This document shows, one piece after another, positions 56,238-64,000 of a stretch of 64,000 nucleotides of DNA; the stretch's first letter is position 1; each line of letters starts with the position of its first letter. The notes beneath the pieces are model-generated. The model ran no database searches. It was not told the DNA's origin and worked only from the letters and a program-made list of their open reading frames with translations. Made by a program: the position numbers and the translations under genes. This DNA is from CAYLJJ01 sp964384025 (GTDB lineage: Bacteria; Myxococcota_A; Bradymonadia; UBA7976; UBA1532), in contig CAYLJJ010000003.1 of the NCBI GenBank assembly GCA_964384025.1, forward strand, positions 113,504-177,503, in the 5' to 3' direction.

Positions 56238-58537
56238 ATGGTTCTTTTAATGACAAACCTCCAGACGTAGATATCAAAGCACAGAACTATTTCTTTCGTC
56301 ACCTGATTGATACAGATCCCAACTTGATCTTTGTCAAGGATCGCCGAGGTCTGCTCCGCCTCGTCAATCAAGCAGTTGCTGATCTGATGGGAGCTACGGT
56401 GGGTGAGCTGGAGCGCTCTCAAGAGCCCCTCGATTATCGCGCCCTCCTGGGCAGTGAGAGGACGGATCGTCTGGTCCTAGAGGAGGGGCGCGAGGTACGC
56501 CTGGAAGAGAAGATCATCCTGCCTGGAGGAGAGGAACGCTGGTTTCATACCATCCGTCGTCCCCTCAGATCAGAAGATGGAGAGCTTTGCATTCTAGGGA
56601 TCTCCAGTGATGTCACTGAGAGAAAGAACGCTCTTTTGAGTCTGCAGATCGCCAAAGAAGAGGCTGAGGAAGCCTCCCGCGCTAAGTCTGAGTTCCTGGC
56701 CACCATGAGCCATGAGATCCGCACTCCCATGAACGGGGTGCTCTCAATGATCAAGATCCTCTTAGACACCGAGATGGCACCAGAGCAGCGCGAGATGGCG
56801 CGGACCATTCGTGAATCTGCTACTTCACTCCTCGCGATCATCAATGACATCCTGGACTTCTCTCGCATTGAGGCGGGGAAACTGGTCTTGGATGAAGCTC
56901 CCTTTCATCTAGAGCAGATTTTAGAGGGGGCCTTGGATATCATCGCGCCTAGAACAGAGAGCAAGGGGCTCGCCCTGGGCAGTTATCTGGATCCTGAGCT
57001 GCCTCAGATGATGCGGGGAGATGGCAGTCGGCTCCGGCAAATCTTGATCAACCTTCTGGGCAACGCGGTTAAGTTTACTCTGCGAGGGGCGATCATCTTA
57101 GAGGCCAGGATCTGCTCCTCAGCCCAGGGAGCTTCTCGTGTTCGCTTTGAGGTGAAGGATACGGGGATTGGGATCGAGCCTGAGGTGCTGCCTCAGCTCT
57201 TTGAAGCCTTCACCCAGGCAGACGCCTCTAACTCCCGCCGCTTTGGGGGCAGCGGCCTGGGCTTGGGCATCAGCCACCGCCTCTGCAAGCTCATGGGGGG
57301 AGATTTAAAGGTCGACAGCGTACCAGGAGAGGGCAGCACCTTCTGGTTTGAGCTGCCGCTGGAGGCTGAAGGAGTTCAGAGCCCTCAAAGCTGCTTTTCA
57401 GGAGAGAAGATCCTCCTCGGAGTAGAAGATCTCACTGTCGCCCGGGTTTTAGAACGTCAGTTGGAGGCCTGGAGCCTCTCAGTGTTGATCCGCAACAGCG
57501 TTGATTCCCTCCAAGAGGCGCTGGATCGTTTGAAAGATCAGGAGTTTCTTCTCTTGGTAGACGAGGCCCTTTTTCGGGCGCTGCCCCAAAATGAGCAGAA
57601 CCCCGTGATTATCTCCGCTCGGCCTTGGGAGTGGAGGGAATATCGCGTGATCGCCAAGCCTGTTCATCGCGCCGCTCTGATGGGGAAGGTAGCTGAGGCT
57701 CTGGGCATCACTCAAGGAGCCGAAGCTCTGGGAATGGAACGCACAGACAGCCTCTTTCAGCCCCAGAAGTCTCTTCATATCTTGGTCGCTGAGGACAACC
57801 CCGTAAATCAGAAGGTGGCGCAGGTCCTGCTGGAGCGAGCGGGGCACAGCCTCTCTTTGGCCCACAATGGTCTTGAGGCGGTAGAGCGCGCCCAGGCAGA
57901 GAGCTTTGATCTCATCCTCATGGATGCTCAAATGCCTGAGATGGATGGCCTGGAAGCGACACGGAAGATCCGCGCGCTCCCTGAGCCCGCCTGTCGTCTA
58001 CCGATCTTAGCGATGACCGCCAATGTCCTCTCAGGTTTTCGAGAGACCTGCTTTGAGGCGGGGATGAACGACTTTGTAAGCAAACCCATCGATTTCGAGC
58101 AGCTCTTCTCCGCGCTTCAGCGTTGGGGAGGGGTTAAACTGGAGCTTCCCAGCCCAGAGCTTGAGGAGTGGTCTTTTGAGTTGGAGGAGGAACCGGAGGA
58201 GCTTTCTGATCTCCTCGATCTTGAACTCTTTGATGGCTATGTCGATTCTCTGGGCGCCGAGCTGGTGGGAGAGCTGCTTGAGGAGCTTCAAAAAGACGCT
58301 CAGGCTCGCATTCAGAGGATGTTGAACCTTGAGGGTGAGGCCCTGGGTCGTGAAGCCCATAGCCTCAAATCCTCGACGGGTAACCTGGGGCTGCGAGCGC
58401 TCTCTGAAGCAGCAAATGAGATTGAGTTGGCGTGTCGTCAGGGAGAGGAACACTCTATAGAACTGCTGCATGGCATGGAAACGCAGCTTGAAGAAAGCTT
58501 GCTGCAGCTGATGAGGCGCCTTGAGCTTTTAATCTGA
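56222..58537 (+). CDS. Hybrid histidine kinase: PAS-HisKA-HATPase-REC-REC-HPt
   Basis: The 771-residue soluble kinase has no membrane segment. It has a PAS domain (about 25-140), HisKA with 'ATMSHEIRTPMNG' (His164), and a HATPase domain with 'NLLGNAVKF', 'DTGIGIE' and 'GSGLGLGIS' (about 215-385). A degenerate receiver follows (about 390-495; no clear phospho-acceptor). Then come a complete receiver ('LHILVAEDNPVNQKVA', 'LILMDAQMPEMDG') and a C-terminal HPt domain ('EAHSLKSSTGNLG'). This gives an internal phosphorelay that can pass phosphate to the REC-EAL protein. The ATG at 56234 is an alternative start (ATGA overlap). Confidence 0.93.
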   Translation: MAEKMNGSFNDKPPDVDIKAQNYFFRHLIDTDPNLIFVKDRRGLLRLVNQAVADLMGATVGELERSQEPLDYRALLGSERTDRLVLEEGREVRLEEKIILPGGEERWFHTIRRPLRSEDGELCILGISSDVTERKNALLSLQIAKEEAEEASRAKSEFLATMSHEIRTPMNGVLSMIKILLDTEMAPEQREMARTIRESATSLLAIINDILDFSRIEAGKLVLDEAPFHLEQILEGALDIIAPRTESKGLALGSYLDPELPQMMRGDGSRLRQILINLLGNAVKFTLRGAIILEARICSSAQGASRVRFEVKDTGIGIEPEVLPQLFEAFTQADASNSRRFGGSGLGLGISHRLCKLMGGDLKVDSVPGEGSTFWFELPLEAEGVQSPQSCFSGEKILLGVEDLTVARVLERQLEAWSLSVLIRNSVDSLQEALDRLKDQEFLLLVDEALFRALPQNEQNPVIISARPWEWREYRVIAKPVHRAALMGKVAEALGITQGAEALGMERTDSLFQPQKSLHILVAEDNPVNQKVAQVLLERAGHSLSLAHNGLEAVERAQAESFDLILMDAQMPEMDGLEATRKIRALPEPACRLPILAMTANVLSGFRETCFEAGMNDFVSKPIDFEQLFSALQRWGGVKLELPSPELEEWSFELEEEPEELSDLLDLELFDGYVDSLGAELVGELLEELQKDAQARIQRMLNLEGEALGREAHSLKSSTGNLGLRALSEAANEIELACRQGEEHSIELLHGMETQLEESLLQLMRRLELLI

Positions 58538-61500
58538 GCAGGCTTGTTCCATAAAGAGGCTATAGTGGTTCTTGGCTTCAGAGTAACCATAGACCTTGAG
58601 GTAGAGAACACCAAGCTCCTCTGGGGTATAGCGGATCTCCTCAAGATCACCGACCCCTGTTGAGCGCTCCAGACGGTTGCCTTCGGCGTCCTGAAGCTCC
58701 AGGTCCAGATCTCCATCATCATCCACAAACTCCATATGTAGATTGAGTGGGCTTCCAGCACAAACCTCAATCCTGTACCAGTCGTTGTCTTCACAGATGC
58801 TCTGCCAGGGCAGGGCGCCCTCTAGGAGGCTGGCTTCCTCTGGGCTATTGTCCGGTTCACGAAGATCATCTACGCAGTCCTGAGCACAGCCCTGGATCGA
58901 GAGATCAAGGGTGTAGCTGTTGGAGTCTCCGACGACCTGGAAGACACGCAGGGCCGCCCAAGTGTCTTGCTCGGCGGTGTAGGTGATGAGCTCATCATCA
59001 CTGCTGCTCATCGCCCAGGCCAGCCTCAGCCCCTCACTGTCCTGCAGCGTGAGCTCAAGATCCCCCTCTGCGTGGAGGAAGCTCATCTCTGCTCGCAGCT
59101 CGCCCCCCGCGCAGACAGGGATCATATACCAATCCTCCTCGTTGGGGCAGAGACGGCGAAGCCCTGAGCTCCCTGGGCTCAGCAGTTCAGCGCTGGAGAG
59201 ATCATTGTTGGGCTCCTCCAGATCTGAGATACAGATCTCACAGAGCCCCGCTTCACAGATCTGTGCATCGGGGCACTCGCTGTCTCGAGTACACTGGCAA
59301 CCCTGGATCTGAATATCCAGATCGTAGCGGTTCTCCAACCCTCGATGTCCCAGGACCTGAAGCTGTAGTTCGCTGAGGTGCTCAGCTGAGAAGCGTAGGC
59401 TCTCTCCATCCTCATAACCAGCAGAGCGCAGTAAGAGCGTCTCTCCCTCCCAGAGCTGCAGATCAAGATCTCCCTCAGCATGGAGGAAGCTGAGGTCAGC
59501 GGTCAGGCTGCCCCCCTCACAAAGCTGGATGCTGTAGTAGTCGGGGTCATTAGCGCAGATCATCAAATCTTGATGGATCCCCGCTCCTATGGGCCGAGCG
59601 CTCTGAAGAGTATCATTCTCTTCCAACTCATCATCAACACACAGCTGCTGATCACAGCCCAAGATCTCCAGGTCCAAGTCGTAGCTGTTCCTGCTCTCCT
59701 GATAACTGAAGACCCCCAGGAAGATGATTTGATTGTCTGAAGAGACCCAAGAGAGGGCCTCACCATCATTCTCGGTGATAGAGTGCGCCAGCTCATTGAT
59801 CTGAGCATCAAGGAGCAAGAGGTTTAGATCTCCCTGAGCATGAGTGAAGCTGATCCCTGCATTCAGCTGGCCTCCCTCACAGATCTGAATCGCGTAGAGA
59901 TCTGGATCCAGAGGGCAGATCTTTAGATCTTGCCAGTTCCCTGGGCCCAAATTGGGGGCTTCAGAGAGGATATCATTCTCTTCAAAGGGATCCTCTTCAC
60001 AGGGAGGAATCTCAACGCAAATTCCATCCTGACAAACTTCGGTGTTGGAGCAGTCCCGCTCATTCTCACAGCGACAATGGAGTTGGCTTAGTTCCAGATC
60101 GTATCGATTCTCAGCCCCCTGATAACCAAAGACCCTTAAGTAGAGGTCACCTCCCTCTGGATTGAGGTGGCGGATCTCTTCATCATCGCTGCCACTGCTT
60201 CCTTCTACCAAGACAGCTCCCTCTCCGCTCAGCAGCTCCATATCTAGATCTCCATCAAGACTCTGGAAGCGGATCGCTGCGGTGATCTGTCCTCCAACGC
60301 AGCTCTCCAGTCGGTACCAATCTTCATCCTCCCCACAGAGCATCAACTGTGAGTAATCTCCAAAGCTCAGCGGGGTTGCGCTCTCTCGATCGGAGTTCTG
60401 CTCCATCCCATCATCTAAACAAAGAGGGGCTTGGGCGCAGCCCTGAATGCTCGCCTCCATCCGATAGCTGTTTTGGGCACCATCATAGCCTCGCACCTGG
60501 AGACGCAGCTCCATCGCCTCGCTGGCTTGGTACCATAAAGACTCATCATCATCACTGGAGATGCGGTTAAGCAGGCGGCGGCCATCCAGGCTCTTTAGGC
60601 TCATATCCAGATCCCCGTCAGCATGGATAAAGCGTAGATCAACCTGTAACTCCCCCCCCTCGCAGAGCTGGAAGCTGAACCAATCCTCATCGCCCGCGCA
60701 GATCATCAAAGGGCTCTCTTCCAGAGGTAGAACTGAGGCGCTCTCAGGCTGATCGTTCTCCTCCAAGGGATCATCAACGCAGGGGGCGGTGGAGACACAG
60801 AGGCTCTCCTGGCAACGGAACCCAGCCTCACACCCCTCATCACTTTGGCAGGCACAATCGCTGAAGTTGATCTCAAGTTCGTAGCTGTTCTCCGCTCGCA
60901 AAAAGCCCTCCACACGAAGGAGGAGCTGCTGTGCCTCAGAGCTGCTGTGATGCACCGACTCCTGATCTTCAATCCCGTCAGAGCTATCCAGGCGAACTCC
61001 TTCAGCGCTAAAGAGCCCCAGCTTCAGATCTCCCAGTGCATGTTCAAAGCGGATCTCAGCATCGAGGCTGCCCCCTTCACAGAGCGTCAAACGATAGTTG
61101 TCAGGATCCTCGCTACAGATCTGGAGGTTTTCATAGAGCCCAGGCTCCAAAGAGTTCGCCTGTTCGTCATCGTCATTCTCCTCAAAGCGATCATCCACGC
61201 AGAGGCCCTCTTCGCAGCCCTGACGCTCCAAGAGAAGACGGTAGAGGTTAGAGGCGGAACCCAGGCCGCCGATCCTTAAGAAGAGAAGCTCATCGGCGCT
61301 GGCCTCATACTCTAGCCGCTCAATATCTCCGGTGGTCCGAGAGGATCCCAGGGTGAGGCCCTCAGCATCATAGAGGGCAATATCTAGATCCCCGTTGCTG
61401 TGAAGAAAGTGGGCCTCTACGCTCAACCGCCCACCTTGGCAGAGAGGCAGGCTGTACCAATCCTCATCTTCAGAGCAGATCATCAGATTTTGATGGTCCC

Positions 61501-63856
61501 CAGGCTCTATCGGCGCAGCGGAGCTGAGCTGGTCGTTCTCTTCAAAAGGATCGTCCTCACAAGAGGGCCTGCGCTCACAACGACCTTCTCGACAGATCTG
61601 CTCACCAGGGCAGTCTCGATCAACCTCACAATCACAACCTGCTATATTGAGCGCCATAGCGTAGCTGTTCTCAGCCCCCTTCACGCTCAGATAAAGCCGC
61701 TCGTGGGCGAGAGACTCATAACGCAGATGTTCATCGTCATCTTGGCTCTCAGCGCTCGCTCGTGCTCCCCCCTCTAGATCCTGAAGTTGCAAGTTGAGAT
61801 CCCCTTGGGCGTGAGAGAAGATGGTATCGACCGTCAGGACCCCCCCTTCACAGAGATCTACGCTGTACCAATCGGGATCACAAAGCTCTAGGCGCTCAGC
61901 AAAGAAGGGGGTCTCAAGCAGTAGAGCTTCCTCTAAGCTGTCATTCTCCTCGTATAGATCGTCTGGACAGCTGATCACCGCACAGCCAGGGTTGTGGATC
62001 TCCAAGTCATAGTGGTTTCGAGCCCGCTGAAAACCATAGATCACGAGGGTTAGACTCATCTCTTGAGGAGCTTGAAAGCGGATGGACTCATCGTCATTGG
62101 TGCTCTCCGCCCAAGCGACCAACTCATCGGCGGAGTTGAAGAGCTGCATATCAAGATCACCCCGAGCATGCTGAAAGCGGAGGTCGATCTGCAGCTCCCC
62201 CTCTGCGCAGATCTCCAGAAGGTAGAAGTCGATATCTTCACCACAGCTCATCAAGCCCAGGTGGTTCCCAGGGGAGAGAGGCTGAGCGCTCTCCGGTTCA
62301 TCATTCTCCTCAAAGCGGTCATCCTCACAGGGAGGGGCGGGCTCACAGAGACCCTCTACACAGATCTCATCCTCAGCACACTCCGCGTTGTGATGGCAAC
62401 CACAGCCCTCCAACTCAAACCGAAGATCGTAGCTCAGATCCCGCCCATCTAAGCGGATATAGATGAGATCATCCACCTCGGATTCCAGGACCAATATGGT
62501 GCCTCCATCTACAGAGATCCCCTCCTCCAGCAGCTCCGCTTGAGAAGAGAGGGCCTGGAGCTGTAATGGGGCCTCAGCCAGAGCCGCCACAGTCAGCACA
62601 CCCCCCTCACAGATCTGGAGCGCGTAGTAATCCTCATCACAGAGGCGCCCCCTAAAGCTGATGGGAGGGCTCGCCGAGTTGGCCTGCGCTGGGTTGTCGT
62701 CAGGCTCAGCTCCATCATCTACACACTCTGATCCCTGTTCACAGAGACCTTCGACGCAGATCTGCCCCTCTACGCACTCATCATCTCCATGGCAGATCGG
62801 AGGGCAGAACATCTCCACCTCTAGGCTGTAATGATTTTGAGCCCCCTCATAACCCAGGATCTGGATCCAGGAGCTGCGGGGATCACTGCCGTTCTCAATC
62901 GTGAGCGCCTCGTTATCGGTGCTGGACTCGCTGGAAGCCTGGACTCGCCCCTCTGCATCCAACCGGCGCATATCAAGATCTCCTTGGAGGTGAGAGAAGC
63001 GGAGAGCGATCTGCACTTCAGCGTAGGGGCAGAGATCCAAACGGAACCAGTCTGGATCACAGATCTCCAGCTCATAGAGTCCAGGCCTTAAGATCGTCGC
63101 TGAGCTGAGATCATCATTCTCTTCAGAGGCATCATCTTCACAGATCGGGTTGGGGAGACAGTGCCCCTCTCGGCACTCCTCTTGAGGGCCACAATCCTCA
63201 GGCCCCTGACACCCCTCCTCCAGCGGGACACAGGCCCCAGCAAGGCAGCGTCCCTCAGGACAATCTACATCTCCCTCACAGATACAATCCTCGTTGATCT
63301 GCCCATCACAATCATCGTCCAAGTCATTCTCACAGCGCTCCTCAGAGGGGCTCCCCTCCTGAGCATCACAGAGGGTGTCCAAGCCATCTTCTGCGCAGCG
63401 GATCAGCCCCTCAGCGCGACAGGCCCCTTCTCCCAAGGCACAGCTGTCACCCAGCCCTGAGAACTCCTCATCGATCTGCCCATCACAGTCATCATCAACA
63501 CCATTACAGCGCTCTTCGGGGCCAACACACTCGCCCCAAGCTCCTCCTTCACAGCGCTGCTCTCCCTCTTCACAATTTGGATCGGGACAGGAGCGATGTT
63601 CCCCCTCTGAGCAGAGAGGGCTGGAGATATCTGGCTCAGGGGCAACATCCAACGCCCGATCGAAGAGCCCCTGATCCTCCAACGCCAGATCGGAGAGCCC
63701 CTGATCTTGAGCAGGTGAAGCCTGATCAGGCATGATAATGAGACCTATATCGGGCCTCGGGATGATCAGCATATCGGTCGCGCCGTTGACGGAGATCTCC
63801 TCTGAGCAGGCGAAGCTCAAGAGCAGCAGAAGGAGGGGGAGTCTTCGAGCATTCAT
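58529..63856 (-). CDS. Giant lipoprotein with MopE motifs and twelve PPC-like repeats
   Basis: The 1775-residue product has a lipoprotein signal (RRLPLLLLLLSFAC; Ser at +2). An Asp/Leu-rich tether (about 35-75) precedes a Cys-rich part with two MopE-type motifs (CNGVDDDCDGQIDEEF and CENDLDDDCDGQINEDC, about 115-190). Twelve PPC-like units fill the rest, each opening 'CxDDxxEENDxxxSA', with 'LMICxxDxDWYxLxLCxGG', 'FxHAxGDLDLxL' and 'GxxxAxNxYxLxI'. Seven of the linkers carry a small six-Cys-like motif ('DCPEGxxCxEGxCE'). PPC domains occur on secreted peptidases and on surface proteins; no peptidase domain is present. A role in calcium-dependent adhesion or surface coating is inferred. It is convergent with the hybrid kinase, overlapping its end by 9 bp. 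Confidence 0.85.
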   Translation of the reverse strand: MNARRLPLLLLLLSFACSEEISVNGATDMLIIPRPDIGLIIMPDQASPAQDQGLSDLALEDQGLFDRALDVAPEPDISSPLCSEGEHRSCPDPNCEEGEQRCEGGAWGECVGPEERCNGVDDDCDGQIDEEFSGLGDSCALGEGACRAEGLIRCAEDGLDTLCDAQEGSPSEERCENDLDDDCDGQINEDCICEGDVDCPEGRCLAGACVPLEEGCQGPEDCGPQEECREGHCLPNPICEDDASEENDDLSSATILRPGLYELEICDPDWFRLDLCPYAEVQIALRFSHLQGDLDMRRLDAEGRVQASSESSTDNEALTIENGSDPRSSWIQILGYEGAQNHYSLEVEMFCPPICHGDDECVEGQICVEGLCEQGSECVDDGAEPDDNPAQANSASPPISFRGRLCDEDYYALQICEGGVLTVAALAEAPLQLQALSSQAELLEEGISVDGGTILVLESEVDDLIYIRLDGRDLSYDLRFELEGCGCHHNAECAEDEICVEGLCEPAPPCEDDRFEENDEPESAQPLSPGNHLGLMSCGEDIDFYLLEICAEGELQIDLRFQHARGDLDMQLFNSADELVAWAESTNDDESIRFQAPQEMSLTLVIYGFQRARNHYDLEIHNPGCAVISCPDDLYEENDSLEEALLLETPFFAERLELCDPDWYSVDLCEGGVLTVDTIFSHAQGDLNLQLQDLEGGARASAESQDDDEHLRYESLAHERLYLSVKGAENSYAMALNIAGCDCEVDRDCPGEQICREGRCERRPSCEDDPFEENDQLSSAAPIEPGDHQNLMICSEDEDWYSLPLCQGGRLSVEAHFLHSNGDLDIALYDAEGLTLGSSRTTGDIERLEYEASADELLFLRIGGLGSASNLYRLLLERQGCEEGLCVDDRFEENDDDEQANSLEPGLYENLQICSEDPDNYRLTLCEGGSLDAEIRFEHALGDLKLGLFSAEGVRLDSSDGIEDQESVHHSSSEAQQLLLRVEGFLRAENSYELEINFSDCACQSDEGCEAGFRCQESLCVSTAPCVDDPLEENDQPESASVLPLEESPLMICAGDEDWFSFQLCEGGELQVDLRFIHADGDLDMSLKSLDGRRLLNRISSDDDESLWYQASEAMELRLQVRGYDGAQNSYRMEASIQGCAQAPLCLDDGMEQNSDRESATPLSFGDYSQLMLCGEDEDWYRLESCVGGQITAAIRFQSLDGDLDMELLSGEGAVLVEGSSGSDDEEIRHLNPEGGDLYLRVFGYQGAENRYDLELSQLHCRCENERDCSNTEVCQDGICVEIPPCEEDPFEENDILSEAPNLGPGNWQDLKICPLDPDLYAIQICEGGQLNAGISFTHAQGDLNLLLLDAQINELAHSITENDGEALSWVSSDNQIIFLGVFSYQESRNSYDLDLEILGCDQQLCVDDELEENDTLQSARPIGAGIHQDLMICANDPDYYSIQLCEGGSLTADLSFLHAEGDLDLQLWEGETLLLRSAGYEDGESLRFSAEHLSELQLQVLGHRGLENRYDLDIQIQGCQCTRDSECPDAQICEAGLCEICISDLEEPNNDLSSAELLSPGSSGLRRLCPNEEDWYMIPVCAGGELRAEMSFLHAEGDLELTLQDSEGLRLAWAMSSSDDELITYTAEQDTWAALRVFQVVGDSNSYTLDLSIQGCAQDCVDDLREPDNSPEEASLLEGALPWQSICEDNDWYRIEVCAGSPLNLHMEFVDDDGDLDLELQDAEGNRLERSTGVGDLEEIRYTPEELGVLYLKVYGYSEAKNHYSLFMEQACSD

Positions 63857-64000
63857 AGGAGGTCCGATGTTACTCTGTTCGGCGAAAAGCTAAGGTCTTT
63901 AGGGGGAGTAGATCAATGACTGTTCCCTACTTACAATACTTCGGCGTAACTTCTCAATAAGTCCGGGCACCTCACAATTTTCAAGATGGGCATAAACTTT
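63857..64000. other. Upstream region of the giant lipoprotein gene
   Basis: 144 bp to the end of the window. It should hold the lipoprotein promoter; AGGAGG-like sequence lies just before the start (minus strand, 'GGACCTCCTATG'-like in the reverse sense is weak). No other gene can be seen before the window ends. Confidence 0.4.

Noticed and set aside
63..64000. tRNA, rRNA, CRISPR arrays, insertion sequences
   Set aside because: I looked for T-loop motifs, conserved rRNA blocks, regularly spaced 25-40-bp repeats and transposase motifs; none was found. The only tandem repeats are in-frame within genes.

Overview
The window starts with 62 Ns and otherwise carries about 50 closely packed genes on both strands, with short spacers, many 1-8 nt start/stop overlaps and frequent TTG/GTG starts. 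The gene style points to a Gram-negative, Myxococcota-like (former deltaproteobacterial) organism. The reasons are large lipoproteins with Cys/Asp-rich MopE-type motifs (CNGLDDDCDGEIDE), PPC-domain repeat arrays, a Ser/Thr kinase with an HRDLAPGN catalytic loop, several sigma-54 activators, and complex sensor kinases. This placement is inferred from gene content; no rRNA or other taxonomic marker was seen. No tRNA, CRISPR array, insertion sequence, integrase or phage structural gene was recognised.

1-8.9 kb: a PcfJ-like gene, two Hsp20 chaperones, hemY-type protoporphyrinogen oxidase, a holin-like membrane protein, a TrmN6-type methyltransferase and a TerB-like protein, then the map-larB-larC unit. 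8.9-13.1 kb: an RNA-repair module consisting of an RtcR-type regulator (CARF-like sensor plus sigma-54 AAA+ domain), an unknown membrane-anchored protein, and divergently rtcB-prfH. Between them lie a sigma-54 promoter and two tandem 19-bp dyads that look like RtcR binding sites. 13.1-22.3 kb: a TAXI-like lipoprotein, a MopE-like lipoprotein, asnS, an envelope gene pair, and lpdA-lplA with a possible TIR-like gene.

22.3-27.5 kb: an overlapping four-gene signalling operon: a small all-helical protein with an H-box-like motif, a receiver/sigma-54 activator, a TPR sensor kinase and a lone receiver. 27.6-36.2 kb: a DUF4359-like protein, a Ser/Thr kinase coupled to a porin-like gene, a lipoprotein hydrolase with a repetitive tether, an octaheme cytochrome c and a uridine-kinase-like gene. 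36.3-39.0 kb: ppdK.

39.2-48.5 kb is the metabolic centrepiece: one minus-strand operon, in transcription order tetraheme cytochrome c, Tat-exported 4x[4Fe-4S] protein, 10-TM NrfD protein, octaheme HAO-family cytochrome, NapD, NapA, NapG, NapH, NapB. It reads as a quinol-linked route from nitrate to nitrite (Nap) and onward, probably to ammonium, through the HAO-type enzyme; no NrfA is present. A perfect FNR/DNR-type box (TTGATCGAGATCAA) lies upstream of this operon, and an identical box lies upstream of a porin gene at 52.7 kb, suggesting one anaerobic or nitrogen-oxide-responsive regulon.

48.7-58.5 kb: an ECF sigma / anti-sigma / DUF3106 operon that begins with an easily missed 53-codon gene, an outer-membrane protein, thioredoxin and a DUF6132 protein, the porin, a P-loop protein, a REC-EAL phosphodiesterase and a hybrid histidine kinase. 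58.5-63.9 kb: a 1775-residue lipoprotein with two MopE motifs and twelve PPC-like repeats.
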